DNA of 38,999 nucleotides from a virus: positions 1-38,999 of the IMG/VR virus record IMGVR_UViG_3300046005_001098; one strand, given 5' to 3'. Below are positions 1 through 5,859 of this stretch, one piece after another; positions within the stretch are counted from its first letter, which is position 1, and each line of letters starts with the position of its first letter. The notes under the pieces were generated by a model. It did not search any database, was not told the origin of the DNA, and saw only the letters and a list, made by a program, of their open reading frames with translations. The position numbers and the translations under genes were made by a program.

Positions 1-102
1 GTCCACTGCCAGCGAGAAATTCAGCACGGCCTCGCCGCCTTGGGTGTTTCGCAGAACGGCATCCTTGCCGACTGTGCCTGCGATTGTCAGAATTTGCATC
101 AT
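1..102 (-). CDS. ssb: Single-stranded DNA-binding protein, 5' end only (duplicate of 38579-38974)
   Basis: This is the first 34 codons of ssb, present here only because the terminal overlap is repeated. The full gene is at 38579-38974. Tandem ATG codons lie at 102 and 99, and an AAGG motif lies upstream on the minus strand. The encoded start reads MMQILTIAG, the usual N-terminal strand of the SSB OB fold. It is a fragment of the same gene and not a second locus. Confidence 0.9.
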   Translation of the reverse strand, partial: MMQILTIAGTVGKDAVLRNTQGGEAVLNFSLAVD

Positions 103-127
103 TCCACCTTTTTGATTTTCAAGTTCA
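1..127. repeat. Left copy of 127-bp terminal overlap
   Basis: These 127 bases are identical to 38873-38999. An overlap of exactly 127 bases is what a short-read assembler leaves when it closes a circle with k-mer length 127. I infer a circular or circularly permuted genome of 38,872 bp and not a biological terminal repeat. Gene order supports this, because ssb reads continuously through the join. Confidence 0.9.
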
Positions 128-380
128 GTTCGCCGCCGCGCGGGTTAATCTCCAACTTCACGTGATCTTTCGTCGCGTTCTCTTGTGATGTGGCAAGCCC
201 AAGCGCGACCATCAGGTCCATCATGCCATCAATTTTCAGCCCAGCCTGATAGTCATCCTCGGTGAGCATGTCAGCGCCACACAACGGGCAGGGCTTTCCG
301 ATCATATCGCGCGTGAGGCTGTCAATGCTTTCAATGTGGCCGCATCCTTCGGCGTCACATTGCAAATACTTAATCCCCAT
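99..380 (-). CDS. Zinc-ribbon protein, 93 aa
   Basis: The function is not recognised. The N-terminus carries a CDAEGC pair (Cys8, Cys13) and a CPLC pair (Cys31, Cys34), the spacing of a small zinc ribbon. The rest is a mixed helical domain with a basic C-terminal end. The ATG overlaps the stop of the upstream coiled-coil gene (ATGA), and its own TGA overlaps the start of ssb, so it is translationally coupled inside the leftward recombination operon. A nucleic-acid-binding or protein-contact role beside SSB is inference from position only. Confidence 0.75.
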   Translation of the reverse strand: MGIKYLQCDAEGCGHIESIDSLTRDMIGKPCPLCGADMLTEDDYQAGLKIDGMMDLMVALGLATSQENATKDHVKLEINPRGGELNLKIKKVE

Positions 381-1063
381 CAGTATGCTTCCTTTTCCTG
401 CCAGACTTTCACGCCTGTGATTTGCTTGTCTTTGTGATTTCGCCGCGTGTATTCCTCGATAAACGCGGTCATAGCATCCCGATCATATGCGGAAATCCAG
501 TGCAGCGCCGCGCGGTGATCCTCAATCTGATACCGCGTGACGGTGCGCATACCCTTCACGGTGTCGTTCTTCGCGGCCATAGCGGCCTTCTGTGCAGCCT
601 CAGCCTGAGCCTGTGCGGCTGCGGCTTGGCGCTGTGCCTCGATGTTGCTGGCATTGGCCATGCGCGCGGCTTCCTGTGCCTTGCGGGTGGCTTCCCACGC
701 CTCGGCCTCGGCTTTCTTGCGCGCGGCTTCCTTTTCCGCTGCCAGCTTGCGCTTGAACGTGTCAACAGCCGCGACAAGACCTTTCACGATGCGGTCAAGG
801 TCTGTGATAGTCGGCGCAAACTTGGCCTTTTCCGCTTTCCACTGATCATAGATCGGCTTCGCCGCGCTTTCCTCAGCCGCCTCGATGGCCTTTTTCGCCG
901 CCTTGATTTCTTTGGTCAGCGCGTCAACCGCTTTCATCTGGCCTTCGGTTTCGACGGGCTTGCCGTCCAGCCATCCTTCGGCCTCGGTAATGGTGTCGCC
1001 AAACGGGGCTAGCGCCTCGTCAATCGGGTTTGGCGGGTTGTTGTGAAGTTTGGTCACTTGCAT
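380..1063 (-). CDS. Ala/Lys-rich coiled-coil protein in recombination operon, 227 aa
   Basis: The frame is open up to 1198, but the start is placed at ATG 1063 because GAGGGG lies about 8 bases upstream and the sequence before it looks random. The central part (roughly residues 50-165) is an alanine-, lysine- and glutamate-rich helix that should form a long coiled coil. The last 60 residues are more globular. In many phages a coiled-coil protein of this kind sits beside the annealing protein and SSB, but I cannot name the family. The stop overlaps the next start (ATGA). Confidence 0.75.
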   Translation of the reverse strand: MQVTKLHNNPPNPIDEALAPFGDTITEAEGWLDGKPVETEGQMKAVDALTKEIKAAKKAIEAAEESAAKPIYDQWKAEKAKFAPTITDLDRIVKGLVAAVDTFKRKLAAEKEAARKKAEAEAWEATRKAQEAARMANASNIEAQRQAAAAQAQAEAAQKAAMAAKNDTVKGMRTVTRYQIEDHRAALHWISAYDRDAMTAFIEEYTRRNHKDKQITGVKVWQEKEAY

Positions 1064-1110
1064 GTCATTTCCCCTCAATACGGAAGTTGGTCGCCGCCAA
1101 GATCGGCGTT

Positions 1111-1770
1111 CTATTTCGGTTGCAGTTCGGCCTTGCGCTTGTCTTTCTCGGCAATCACGCGAGTGTCGGCCTGCACGGGTTTTGCCAGCGTGCGCCACAC
1201 GCCTGCCAGATCGTCAAGGCTGTCTGCGCTGGACAGCATGACGCAAGCCGACCCCACGGCCACCTCATGCGTTCCGTCGATAGCGTCTCGCTTCTGGTCC
1301 ATATCATCTTCGGCGTGAAGATCTCCCTTGTGCCACAGGTCAAGCGCTGCCCCGAACCGCATTGCCGCATTCCGTAATGCGTCCCCGATCACTTCCTTGA
1401 TCGCATCCCCGCCTGACTTCCCATCAGCGTGGCCATACCCAAGTCGCGTTACCCCGCACACGGTCAAGGATATCCACATCCCTCCATTTTTATCTAGAGC
1501 AGGAGTTCCGTCCGGCGCATGCGACATTGGCGACCAATTCCACGCAATATCACAATCAAGCAGGCGATGCGTCAGCGCGGCGTGTCCGACGTAATCCAGG
1601 TGAACCACGTCTCGATGGTGCCACTGGCCGCACTCCTTGCAGCGCATTCCCGTTTTGAAGTCCGATTTCAGCGCGTCAGTTTGCGCCTTTGTCGGCTTCG
1701 GAAGTTTTGAGATTTGGCTTTGCGCGAAGGGCTCACGCAGCAAAGCAAGTCCTGTCGGTTTGTCGGTCAT
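1111..1770 (-). CDS. Rad52-like single-strand annealing protein, 219 aa
   Basis: The likely role is annealing complementary single strands in phage recombination. Residues about 70-155 hold the pattern seen in Rad52/Sak-type annealing proteins: a strand segment with W and SLTVCGVTRLGYGH, then GDAIKEVIGDALRNAAMRFG, the helix that follows the beta sheet in this fold. A CKEC pair near residue 44 with a following CGQWHH suggests a small metal site. The gene lies in one operon with SSB and a GapR-like protein, which supports the assignment. The exact Rad52 subfamily cannot be settled by eye. Start ATG 1770 overlaps the preceding TGA. Confidence 0.65.
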   Translation of the reverse strand: MTDKPTGLALLREPFAQSQISKLPKPTKAQTDALKSDFKTGMRCKECGQWHHRDVVHLDYVGHAALTHRLLDCDIAWNWSPMSHAPDGTPALDKNGGMWISLTVCGVTRLGYGHADGKSGGDAIKEVIGDALRNAAMRFGAALDLWHKGDLHAEDDMDQKRDAIDGTHEVAVGSACVMLSSADSLDDLAGVWRTLAKPVQADTRVIAEKDKRKAELQPK

Positions 1771-1907
1771 ACAATGCCCCCCATCGGAACGCCGCGAATG
1801 AGCCGCAGCAACGTGCAGGCCGCGCGGGTGCGATATTCATGATCCGGCGAACCTGCGGGAAAGTTGCGCCGCTCTTGGATCATGCGCTTGAACTCCGAAC
1901 GCGCCAT
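1767..1907 (-). CDS. Small basic protein, 46 aa
   Basis: A short frame between gapR and the annealing gene. Its ATG at 1907 follows the GapR-like stop after two bases, and its TGA overlaps the ATG of the annealing gene. The product is arginine-rich (about 9 Arg in 46 residues) and ends RLIRGVPMGGIV. No family is recognised. The tight coupling on both sides and the absence of any other gene in this stretch are the reasons to accept it. Confidence 0.6.
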   Translation of the reverse strand: MARSEFKRMIQERRNFPAGSPDHEYRTRAACTLLRLIRGVPMGGIV

Positions 1908-1909
1908 GA

Positions 1910-2152
1910 TCACACCATGCCCAGCGCGTTTCGATACATATCCTCGATAGCCTCGAACTCGGCCAGCGCGTCGCGGGCGATCTTGCGGTCGCGGATCACT
2001 TTCCGCATCACCTTCACGTCAAAGCCGCGTCCGCGCGCGACGGCAAACAGGTCTTTTTCCTGCTCTGCAATATCGCGCTTTTCGGAGGCAAGCTGTTCTG
2101 CCATCTCGATAAGTTGGCGCAGTTCTGCACCTGTATCGTTAGTCTCAGTCAT
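1910..2152 (-). CDS. GapR-like DUF2312 DNA-binding protein, 80 aa
   Basis: The product matches the GapR/DUF2312 pattern along its whole length: an N-terminal helix RQLIEMAEQLASEKRDIAEQ, then ARGRGFDVKVMRKVIRDRK, and the closing acidic helix ending YRNALGM. Cellular GapR is an alphaproteobacterial nucleoid protein that binds overtwisted AT-rich DNA ahead of replication forks. ATG 2152 is preferred over 2200 because AAGGAG lies 8 bases upstream. It is the first gene of the leftward early operon. A phage copy might act on replicating phage DNA; that role is inference. Confidence 0.88.
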   Translation of the reverse strand: MTETNDTGAELRQLIEMAEQLASEKRDIAEQEKDLFAVARGRGFDVKVMRKVIRDRKIARDALAEFEAIEDMYRNALGMV

Positions 2153-2174
2153 TGGTTTTGCTCCTTGCTTGGTC

Positions 2175-2203
2175 TTGACACCATACCAAACGTGCGGCAT
2201 TGT
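2175..2203 (+). promoter_or_regulatory. Rightward early promoter (weak -10)
   Basis: A perfect TTGACA (2175-2180) is followed after 17 bases by CATTGT (2198-2203), a poor -10. The sequence GTGCAA occurs at 2202-2207 and again at about 2225-2230, possibly as regulator half-sites. It would drive the XRE gene and the genes behind it. Confidence 0.35.
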
Positions 2204-2207
2204 GCAA
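2180..2207 (-). promoter_or_regulatory. Leftward early promoter
   Basis: On the minus strand TTGCAC (2207-2202) is followed after 16 bases by TATGGT (2185-2180), upstream of the GapR-like gene. The same -35/-10 style is seen at the 35.2-kb switch. It overlaps a rightward TTGACA at 2175-2180, so the two promoters would interfere. The mapping is by motif only. Confidence 0.5.
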
Positions 2208-2232
2208 GGGCAAATAGCAAGGAAAGTGCAAA

Positions 2233-2484
2233 ATGACAGTCGATGAAATCAAGGCGGCGATTGCCGGAATGTCGCCAACGGCGGTTGCTGATGCGTCAGG
2301 CGTTGCCGTGCGGGCGATCTACAATATCAACAACGGGCTTGTGACACCATCGCGCAAAACGCTGGATAAGTTGGCCGCATGGCTGGACGGAGTGAAGCTG
2401 CCACAGACGCAGGAGGAGTTGGAGGCGATCACAACCCGCGCCTTCAATGATGGCGTTGCGTGGGCGCACAAGAGGGGCTTGTGA
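2233..2484 (+). CDS. XRE-type helix-turn-helix regulator, 83 aa
   Basis: Residues about 5-48 form a Cro/CI-type HTH: IKAAIAGMSPTAVADASGV followed by AVRAIYNINNGLVTPSRKTL, with the recognition helix in the second part. The C-terminal 30 residues are a short acidic helix with no dimerisation or cleavage domain. It faces the GapR operon across an 80-bp divergent promoter region, which suits a Cro-like or CI-like control of both directions. AAGGAAA precedes the ATG. Confidence 0.75.
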   Translation: MTVDEIKAAIAGMSPTAVADASGVAVRAIYNINNGLVTPSRKTLDKLAAWLDGVKLPQTQEELEAITTRAFNDGVAWAHKRGL

Positions 2485-2485
2485 T

Positions 2486-2752
2486 GTGGGCAAATGCTAT
2501 CGTTGCGGCGTGGAAACGCCTCTGGCAATCCGACTTCCCGGTCTCTACACCAAACTCGACCAAGACAAGCGCGGTCGCTTGTGGTTCTGCACTTCACATG
2601 AGGCGGATGCAGTTGCGCGGCGAGACGCAGCAACAGGCGTTCCAACGGCTGCAAAGACTAAGGGCGCAGATCGCGGTGACAAACAAATTCAACCCGCGCC
2701 GCGGCGATCTGGAAAGCCAAGCGCGCCAAGCGGTCAGGGTGATCTTTTCTGA
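2486..2752 (+). CDS. Small zinc-finger protein ending in a clamp-type motif, 88 aa
   Basis: A GTG start at 2486 is chosen: it lies two bases after the regulator's stop with GAGGGG upstream, and the protein-like sequence begins there (KCYRCG). An in-frame ATG at 2447 would overlap the regulator. Cys residues near positions 4 and 7 and an FCTSH segment near residue 37 suggest a metal site. The tail is Pro/Lys-rich and ends GQGDLF, which fits the QxxLF pattern of sliding-clamp ligands. A competing frame starts at ATG 2484 and ends at 2768, but it lacks recognisable structure. Function unknown. Confidence 0.6.
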   Translation: MGKCYRCGVETPLAIRLPGLYTKLDQDKRGRLWFCTSHEADAVARRDAATGVPTAAKTKGADRGDKQIQPAPRRSGKPSAPSGQGDLF

Positions 2753-2764
2753 GGGAGTAAAAAA

Positions 2765-3322
2765 ATGACTGCACCGGATCGTATCAGAATTACAAGTTAT
2801 GGGGTTGATGACGTCAGTGGCGCGGCGACGGGCCAAAAATTAGCCATTCATGCCGGAACAGAATACATCCGCGCCGACCTTGCCGCCGTCCCCGCGCAGG
2901 TGAGGGTCAAGCCACTGGTGTGGGAGAATGTGCAAACGGTATACGGCCCTGAGACATATCAAGCATACGGAGCAACTGGATTTTACCAAGTGTTTACCGA
3001 TGAAGACAGTAGTGCAGGGGCCGTGCTTGCTGAGTTTGCTACCAACGAGGGGCAGTTTGGAACAATTCATGCAAGGTCGGTTGCCCGTGTTGGCGGCTTT
3101 ATTGAGGCCCAAGCCGCAGCGCAGGCCGACTACGAAGCCCGCATCCTCGCCGTCCTCGAACCGCAGCCAGACCCCCGTGACGCCGTGATTGCGCGGCTGG
3201 TGGAGGCGCTGCGGAACATAGCAGAGGGCAATCTTGGCGATGCCGCGTGGCAGGCAAACTATGCACGGATCAAAGACGTAGCCCGCGCCGCCCTCGCAGC
3301 GGCCAAGGCGGTGCAGAAATGA
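2765..3322 (+). CDS. Phage protein with VKPLVW module, 185 aa
   Basis: Not recognised as an enzyme. Residues about 45-125 carry a module that begins VKPLVW and ends AAAQADYEARILA, a pattern I know from many uncharacterised prophage proteins of alphaproteobacteria. A second version of the same module lies in the leftward gene at 32468-33646. The last 50 residues (DPRDAVIARLVEALRNIAEG) form helices. GGGAG lies about 9 bases before the ATG, and the end overlaps the nuclease gene by ATGA. Confidence 0.75.
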   Translation: MTAPDRIRITSYGVDDVSGAATGQKLAIHAGTEYIRADLAAVPAQVRVKPLVWENVQTVYGPETYQAYGATGFYQVFTDEDSSAGAVLAEFATNEGQFGTIHARSVARVGGFIEAQAAAQADYEARILAVLEPQPDPRDAVIARLVEALRNIAEGNLGDAAWQANYARIKDVARAALAAAKAVQK

Positions 3323-3630
3323 GACGCGCCGCCAAAGTTGACCGCAATCAGCCCGAAATCGTCCACGCCCTTCGCGCGGCTGGTGCAACCGTACAGCCGC
3401 TACATACGGTTGGTGATGGGTGCCCTGATCTGCTGGTGGGCTATCGCGGAATGAACTACGTGATCGAGGTGAAGGACTGGCAGGCTGCACCATCGGCGCG
3501 CAAGTTGAACCCCGCGCAGGCTGTCTGGCATCACGGGTGGAAAGGGTCCGTCGCTAAGGTCGAGACCGCAGAGGCAGCGCTAGCCGTGATCGGTGCGCGC
3601 GGTATGCACCTTGCGGGGCAGATCACATGA
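3319..3630 (+). CDS. PD-(D/E)XK nuclease-like protein, 103 aa
   Basis: A small nuclease fold of the VRR-NUC/Holliday-resolvase type. The catalytic core is seen as GDGCPDLLVGYRG (Asp near residue 38), then YVIEVKD (Glu near 53, Lys near 55). An upstream QPEIVHALRAAGATV helix-strand unit and a downstream LNPAQAVWHHGW helix complete the usual shape. It may resolve branched replication intermediates or nick DNA. ATG 3319 overlaps the previous stop; an in-frame upstream ATG at 3247 lies inside the previous gene and is not used. The family type is clear, the substrate is not. Confidence 0.78.
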   Translation: MRRAAKVDRNQPEIVHALRAAGATVQPLHTVGDGCPDLLVGYRGMNYVIEVKDWQAAPSARKLNPAQAVWHHGWKGSVAKVETAEAALAVIGARGMHLAGQIT

Positions 3631-3989
3631 CACGCATAATCACCGACGAAACCCACGCGCTGCGGCGGCGTGTGGAGCGACTGGAAGCGCGCGTGCTAGA
3701 CCTGACTGCGGAACTACGGCGGTTGCTTCCCAAGCCCTCGCAGCGCCTGCCAGACGCAGAGACGCACCTAACCGTCATGTCTATAGTTGACGATGTGGCG
3801 GAAACCCACGGGATAACGCAGGCGGAAATATTGGGCAGAAACCGTCAGGCGCATATCGTAAGAGCGCGGCATGAGTGCTTCGGCATAGCCAAGGGCGCTG
3901 GCGTTTCCTACGCGGACATTGGCCGATCAATGGGCCGCGACCACACGGCTATCATGCATGGGGTGAAAAAGTGGAACTCTGGGAACTGA
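3627..3989 (+). CDS. DnaA domain IV-like DNA-binding protein, 120 aa
   Basis: The C-terminal 70 residues match DnaA domain IV, the helix-turn-helix that reads DnaA boxes: a first helix SIVDDVAETHGITQAEILGR, then HIVRARHECFGIAKGAGVSYADIG, then the signature GRDHTAIMHGVKKW. The AAA+ domains of DnaA are absent. The N-terminus (RRRVERLEARVLDLTAELRRLL) is a short coiled coil, perhaps for dimerisation. It lies just before the DUF1376 initiator, so a role in origin recognition or in redirecting host DnaA is plausible. It is coupled to the nuclease gene by ATGA. Confidence 0.85.
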   Translation: MTRIITDETHALRRRVERLEARVLDLTAELRRLLPKPSQRLPDAETHLTVMSIVDDVAETHGITQAEILGRNRQAHIVRARHECFGIAKGAGVSYADIGRSMGRDHTAIMHGVKKWNSGN

Positions 3990-4144
3990 CAGACGCCGTG
4001 GAGGAACGCGCGGCAATCATCGAGGAAGGCGAGAAATGCCGCCGCGAGACTGCCGAGAACCACGCCGCGCGGCTGCATGGGTTTGCGGACTGGGCGGCGT
4101 ATAGAGCGCATGTCAGGGCGACGCAGGCTAAGGCTATGAGATGA
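3971..4144 (+). CDS. Small acidic helical protein, 57 aa
   Basis: Start GTG 3971 gives MELWELTDAVEERAAIIEEG and overlaps the DnaA-like gene by 19 bases; GGGGTGA lies just upstream. An in-frame ATG at 3875 would give a 96-base longer overlap and a non-native-looking N-terminus. The product is helical, acidic at the start and basic at the end. No family recognised. Its TGA overlaps a following ATG (4141). Confidence 0.55.
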   Translation: MELWELTDAVEERAAIIEEGEKCRRETAENHAARLHGFADWAAYRAHVRATQAKAMR

Positions 4145-4278
4145 ACAAAGCCGCGCTTTTCTGGCGCGGCCTTGCTTTTGCCGTGGTGGCGGCGTATAGT
4201 GGCGGTGTGAAACGCAGGGACAGAATACACGGGTGGTGCTGTGTATTCAAGGGCCTTGCCGGAAAAAGGGCAGGCTAG
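4141..4278 (+). CDS. Possible small membrane protein, 45 aa
   Basis: A short frame with an ATGA overlap to the previous gene and a TAGTG overlap to the next one. The product has a hydrophobic stretch at residues 5-20 followed by KRRDR, as in a single-pass membrane peptide. However, a terminator-like hairpin and a promoter lie inside it, so the stretch may instead be a non-coding boundary whose overlaps are accidental. Confidence 0.35.
   Translation: MNKAALFWRGLAFAVVAAYSGGVKRRDRIHGWCCVFKGLAGKRAG
4150..4180 (+). terminator. Rho-independent terminator
   Basis: GCCGCGC (4150-4156) pairs with GCGCGGC (4164-4170) across a TTTTCTG loop, followed by CTTGCTTTTG and preceded by AACAAA. It would end the first rightward early transcript, at least partly. 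Confidence 0.6.
4172..4200 (+). promoter_or_regulatory. Promoter before DUF1376 initiator
   Basis: TTGCTT (4172-4177), a 17-base spacer, and TATAGT (4195-4200). It starts inside the tail of the terminator, a terminator-then-promoter arrangement that would give the replication genes their own transcript. Confidence 0.5.
4223..4248 (+). promoter_or_regulatory. Leader inverted repeat GAATACAC/GTGTATTC
   Basis: A perfect 8-bp inverted repeat (4223-4230 and 4241-4248) with a 10-base centre lies between the promoter at 4172 and the initiator start at 4278. It could be an RNA hairpin or an operator. Function unknown. Confidence 0.5.
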
Positions 4279-5006
4279 TGGCGGGAAACAGAATACCATA
4301 TTTCAGATTTTACCCTACCGATTTCATGCGGGGGGTTCGGGGCATGACGCCGCAAGAGGTTGGCGCATACACCATGCTTTTGTGCGTGATGTATGAGAAC
4401 GATGGTCCGGTTGAATACAACGCCGATCGGCTTGCCGCACAGTGTGGTATGAGGCTTGCGACGTTTTCAAAGGTCATCGATCGGCTGATGGTTTTGCGAA
4501 AGATCATCCTGACGGATGGGATGATAAGCAACGAGCGCGCCGACTTGGAAATTTCAAAGCGTGAAAACGATCTGAAAAATAATTCCAAGGCAGGTAAGGC
4601 CAGTGCCGAAAAAAGGCAACAAAAACAAGGCGCGGCTTCAACGGGCGTTCAACGGGCGTTCAACCATACAGATACAGATACAGATACAGAAAGAGTAGAA
4701 GCTAAAGCTTCTAAGCAAAAACGCAGATGCAGGCTGCCAGACGGATGGGTTCCAAGCCAGAGAAACATGCAGGACGCCGCCGAAAAAGGTTTCACAGAAA
4801 GGGATGCCGAGAATGAAGCCGACAAGTTCCGAGATTACCACATCGCCAAAGGCACCATCTACGCAGACTGGGACGCAGGTTGGCGGACTTGGATTGGCAG
4901 GGCTAGACCTAACGCGGGTGGCAACGCCAGATCAGGCAGCGCACATCAAAACCTATTCGACGGGTTTCAACGGGCAGCACTTCGAGACGAAAGCCGAGCG
5001 GGATGA
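4278..5006 (+). CDS. DUF1376 replication initiator-like protein, 242 aa
   Basis: The start is GTG 4278 (MAGNRIPYFRFYPTDFMRG). Residues about 5-95 are the DUF1376 winged-helix domain common in phage replication proteins: FYPTDFMRGVRGMTPQEVGAY and RLAAQCGMRLATFSKVIDRL. A low-complexity linker (residues about 115-150) follows, then a DnaT-like C-terminal domain with DKFRDYHIAKGTIYADWDAG and WRTWIG. The expected role is origin binding and recruitment of the host helicase with the next gene. The linker DNA holds direct repeats and a palindrome, as in lambda O. The terminal SAHQNLFDGF resembles a clamp-contact motif. Confidence 0.8.
   Translation: MAGNRIPYFRFYPTDFMRGVRGMTPQEVGAYTMLLCVMYENDGPVEYNADRLAAQCGMRLATFSKVIDRLMVLRKIILTDGMISNERADLEISKRENDLKNNSKAGKASAEKRQQKQGAASTGVQRAFNHTDTDTDTERVEAKASKQKRRCRLPDGWVPSQRNMQDAAEKGFTERDAENEADKFRDYHIAKGTIYADWDAGWRTWIGRARPNAGGNARSGSAHQNLFDGFQRAALRDESRAG
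4637..4713 (+). other. Candidate replication origin inside initiator gene
   Basis: TTCAACGGGCG occurs twice in tandem (4637-4658) plus a partial third copy (4659-4664). It is followed by four copies of ATACAG (4666-4689) and then the palindrome TAGAAGCTAAAGCTTCTA (4696-4713) in an AT-richer stretch. The position, between the two domains of the DUF1376 protein, parallels ori-lambda in gene O. The origin role is inferred. Confidence 0.5.
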
Positions 5007-5439
5007 TGGCGCAGCGCTAGCTGATTGGCTGGCGCGTCCTGCGCCGCGTTCGTGGCTTCTGTCGCGCATTGCCGCACTTCTGAGCCACTACTTCACCGCA
5101 TCGACAGACGCGCGGGTTGTGGAGGCTATGGCTGATGATTGGGCCGCGACGCTATCCAGCTATCCGGCATGGGCCGTTGCCGATGCTTGCCGATGGTGGA
5201 TCAGCGCAGAGAATGAACGGCACAGGTTCAAGCCGTTGCCCGGTGAAATCAGCACTAGATGCCTGCATGAGACGGAAAGGCTTCGTCTGGCAAAGCTGTT
5301 GATTGCGCGGTTCGATGCCGCAAACGGCGCGGAATTGCCAGTATTCACGGCACCGGAACAACCCCGCGAGCGCGTCACCGCAGAACGTGCCGCCGACATC
5401 CTGCGCGATGTTGGATTTTCGCCAAAGCGGATGGAATAA
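4918..5439 (+). CDS. Putative helicase-loader-like replication protein, 173 aa
   Basis: The recognisable part runs from AALADWLARP to the end: a helical domain with ARVVEAMADDWAATLSSYPA, WAVADACRWWISAENERHRF and KPLPGEISTRC. This pattern (planned attack helix, W, then PxPGEI) occurs in phage proteins that follow initiators and resemble helicase loaders of the G40P-loader or lambda P type. The start is uncertain: GTG 4918 overlaps the initiator by 89 bases; ATG 4813 has a better ribosome site but adds residues that look out of frame. Assignment rests largely on position. Confidence 0.5.
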   Translation: MATPDQAAHIKTYSTGFNGQHFETKAERDDGAALADWLARPAPRSWLLSRIAALLSHYFTASTDARVVEAMADDWAATLSSYPAWAVADACRWWISAENERHRFKPLPGEISTRCLHETERLRLAKLLIARFDAANGAELPVFTAPEQPRERVTAERAADILRDVGFSPKRME

Positions 5440-5443
5440 CGCT

Positions 5444-5472
5444 TGCAGGCGCAACGGCACTGTGCAAGGATA
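5444..5472 (+). promoter_or_regulatory. Possible promoter before 5497 gene
   Basis: TTGCAG (5444-5449) with a 17-base spacer to AAGGAT (5467-5472). The -35 and the bases after it resemble those of the leftward promoter at 35.26 kb. The -10 is poor. Confidence 0.3.
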
Positions 5473-5496
5473 AATCACCAAGCAAGGAGAACACAC

Positions 5497-5859
5497 ATGG
5501 ACCTGACGAAAATCGACAAGCCCTTCGGGGACCTGGACGACGCCACCAAGGGCGCGCTGCTGCTGGCAGATCATCGTGGTGAGGTGATTGAGGTATCGGA
5601 CGACGGTTTGACATTCATGGATTGTGATAGTCCAATCTGGATTGACGATTTGATCTACCGCGTCCAGCCCAAGCCCGTGATCGGTGAAGTGGTGATGATG
5701 AGCGGTGGGGCTGTCTATCACAGCCTGCATCCTGTTGTGACGGGACATGACTACGACTACAAACTACGCGTCACCTTCCCCACCCGCGACGGACTGCACG
5801 TTCCCGGCGTCTACACCTCACAGGATGGCCTGCAAATCAAGATCGAGGTGGCGAAGTGA
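5497..5859 (+). CDS. Conserved phage hypothetical protein, 120 aa
   Basis: ATG 5497 has AAGGAG 8 bases upstream in the phrase AGCAAGGAG, which recurs before several genes of this phage. The N-terminus is DLDDATKGALLLADHRGEVIE, followed by an aromatic segment ending PIWIDDLIYRVQPKP, a pattern I know from uncharacterised phage proteins. The C-terminal half is predicted beta strand. Function unknown. It starts a chain of five overlapping small genes that ends at 7025. Confidence 0.75.
   Translation: MDLTKIDKPFGDLDDATKGALLLADHRGEVIEVSDDGLTFMDCDSPIWIDDLIYRVQPKPVIGEVVMMSGGAVYHSLHPVVTGHDYDYKLRVTFPTRDGLHVPGVYTSQDGLQIKIEVAK

Noticed and set aside
1-127. True direct terminal repeat of the virion DNA
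   Set aside because: The length equals a standard assembly k-mer and lies inside a coding operon. An assembly overlap explains it better, though read mapping is needed to exclude a real repeat.
422-1012. Long rightward frames opposite the coiled-coil gene and similar long antisense frames elsewhere
   Set aside because: High GC content makes long antisense frames common. They lack ribosome sites and the opposite strand carries coupled, protein-like genes.
2460-2768. Alternative 102-codon frame over the zinc-finger gene
   Set aside because: It overlaps the 88-aa frame in another phase. Its composition looks like a shadow, while the other frame has cysteine pairs and a clear C-terminal motif.
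4666-4689. ATACAG repeats as a phase-variation tract
   Set aside because: The hexamer keeps the reading frame when copies change, so it cannot switch the gene on and off; an origin element or linker repeat is more likely.
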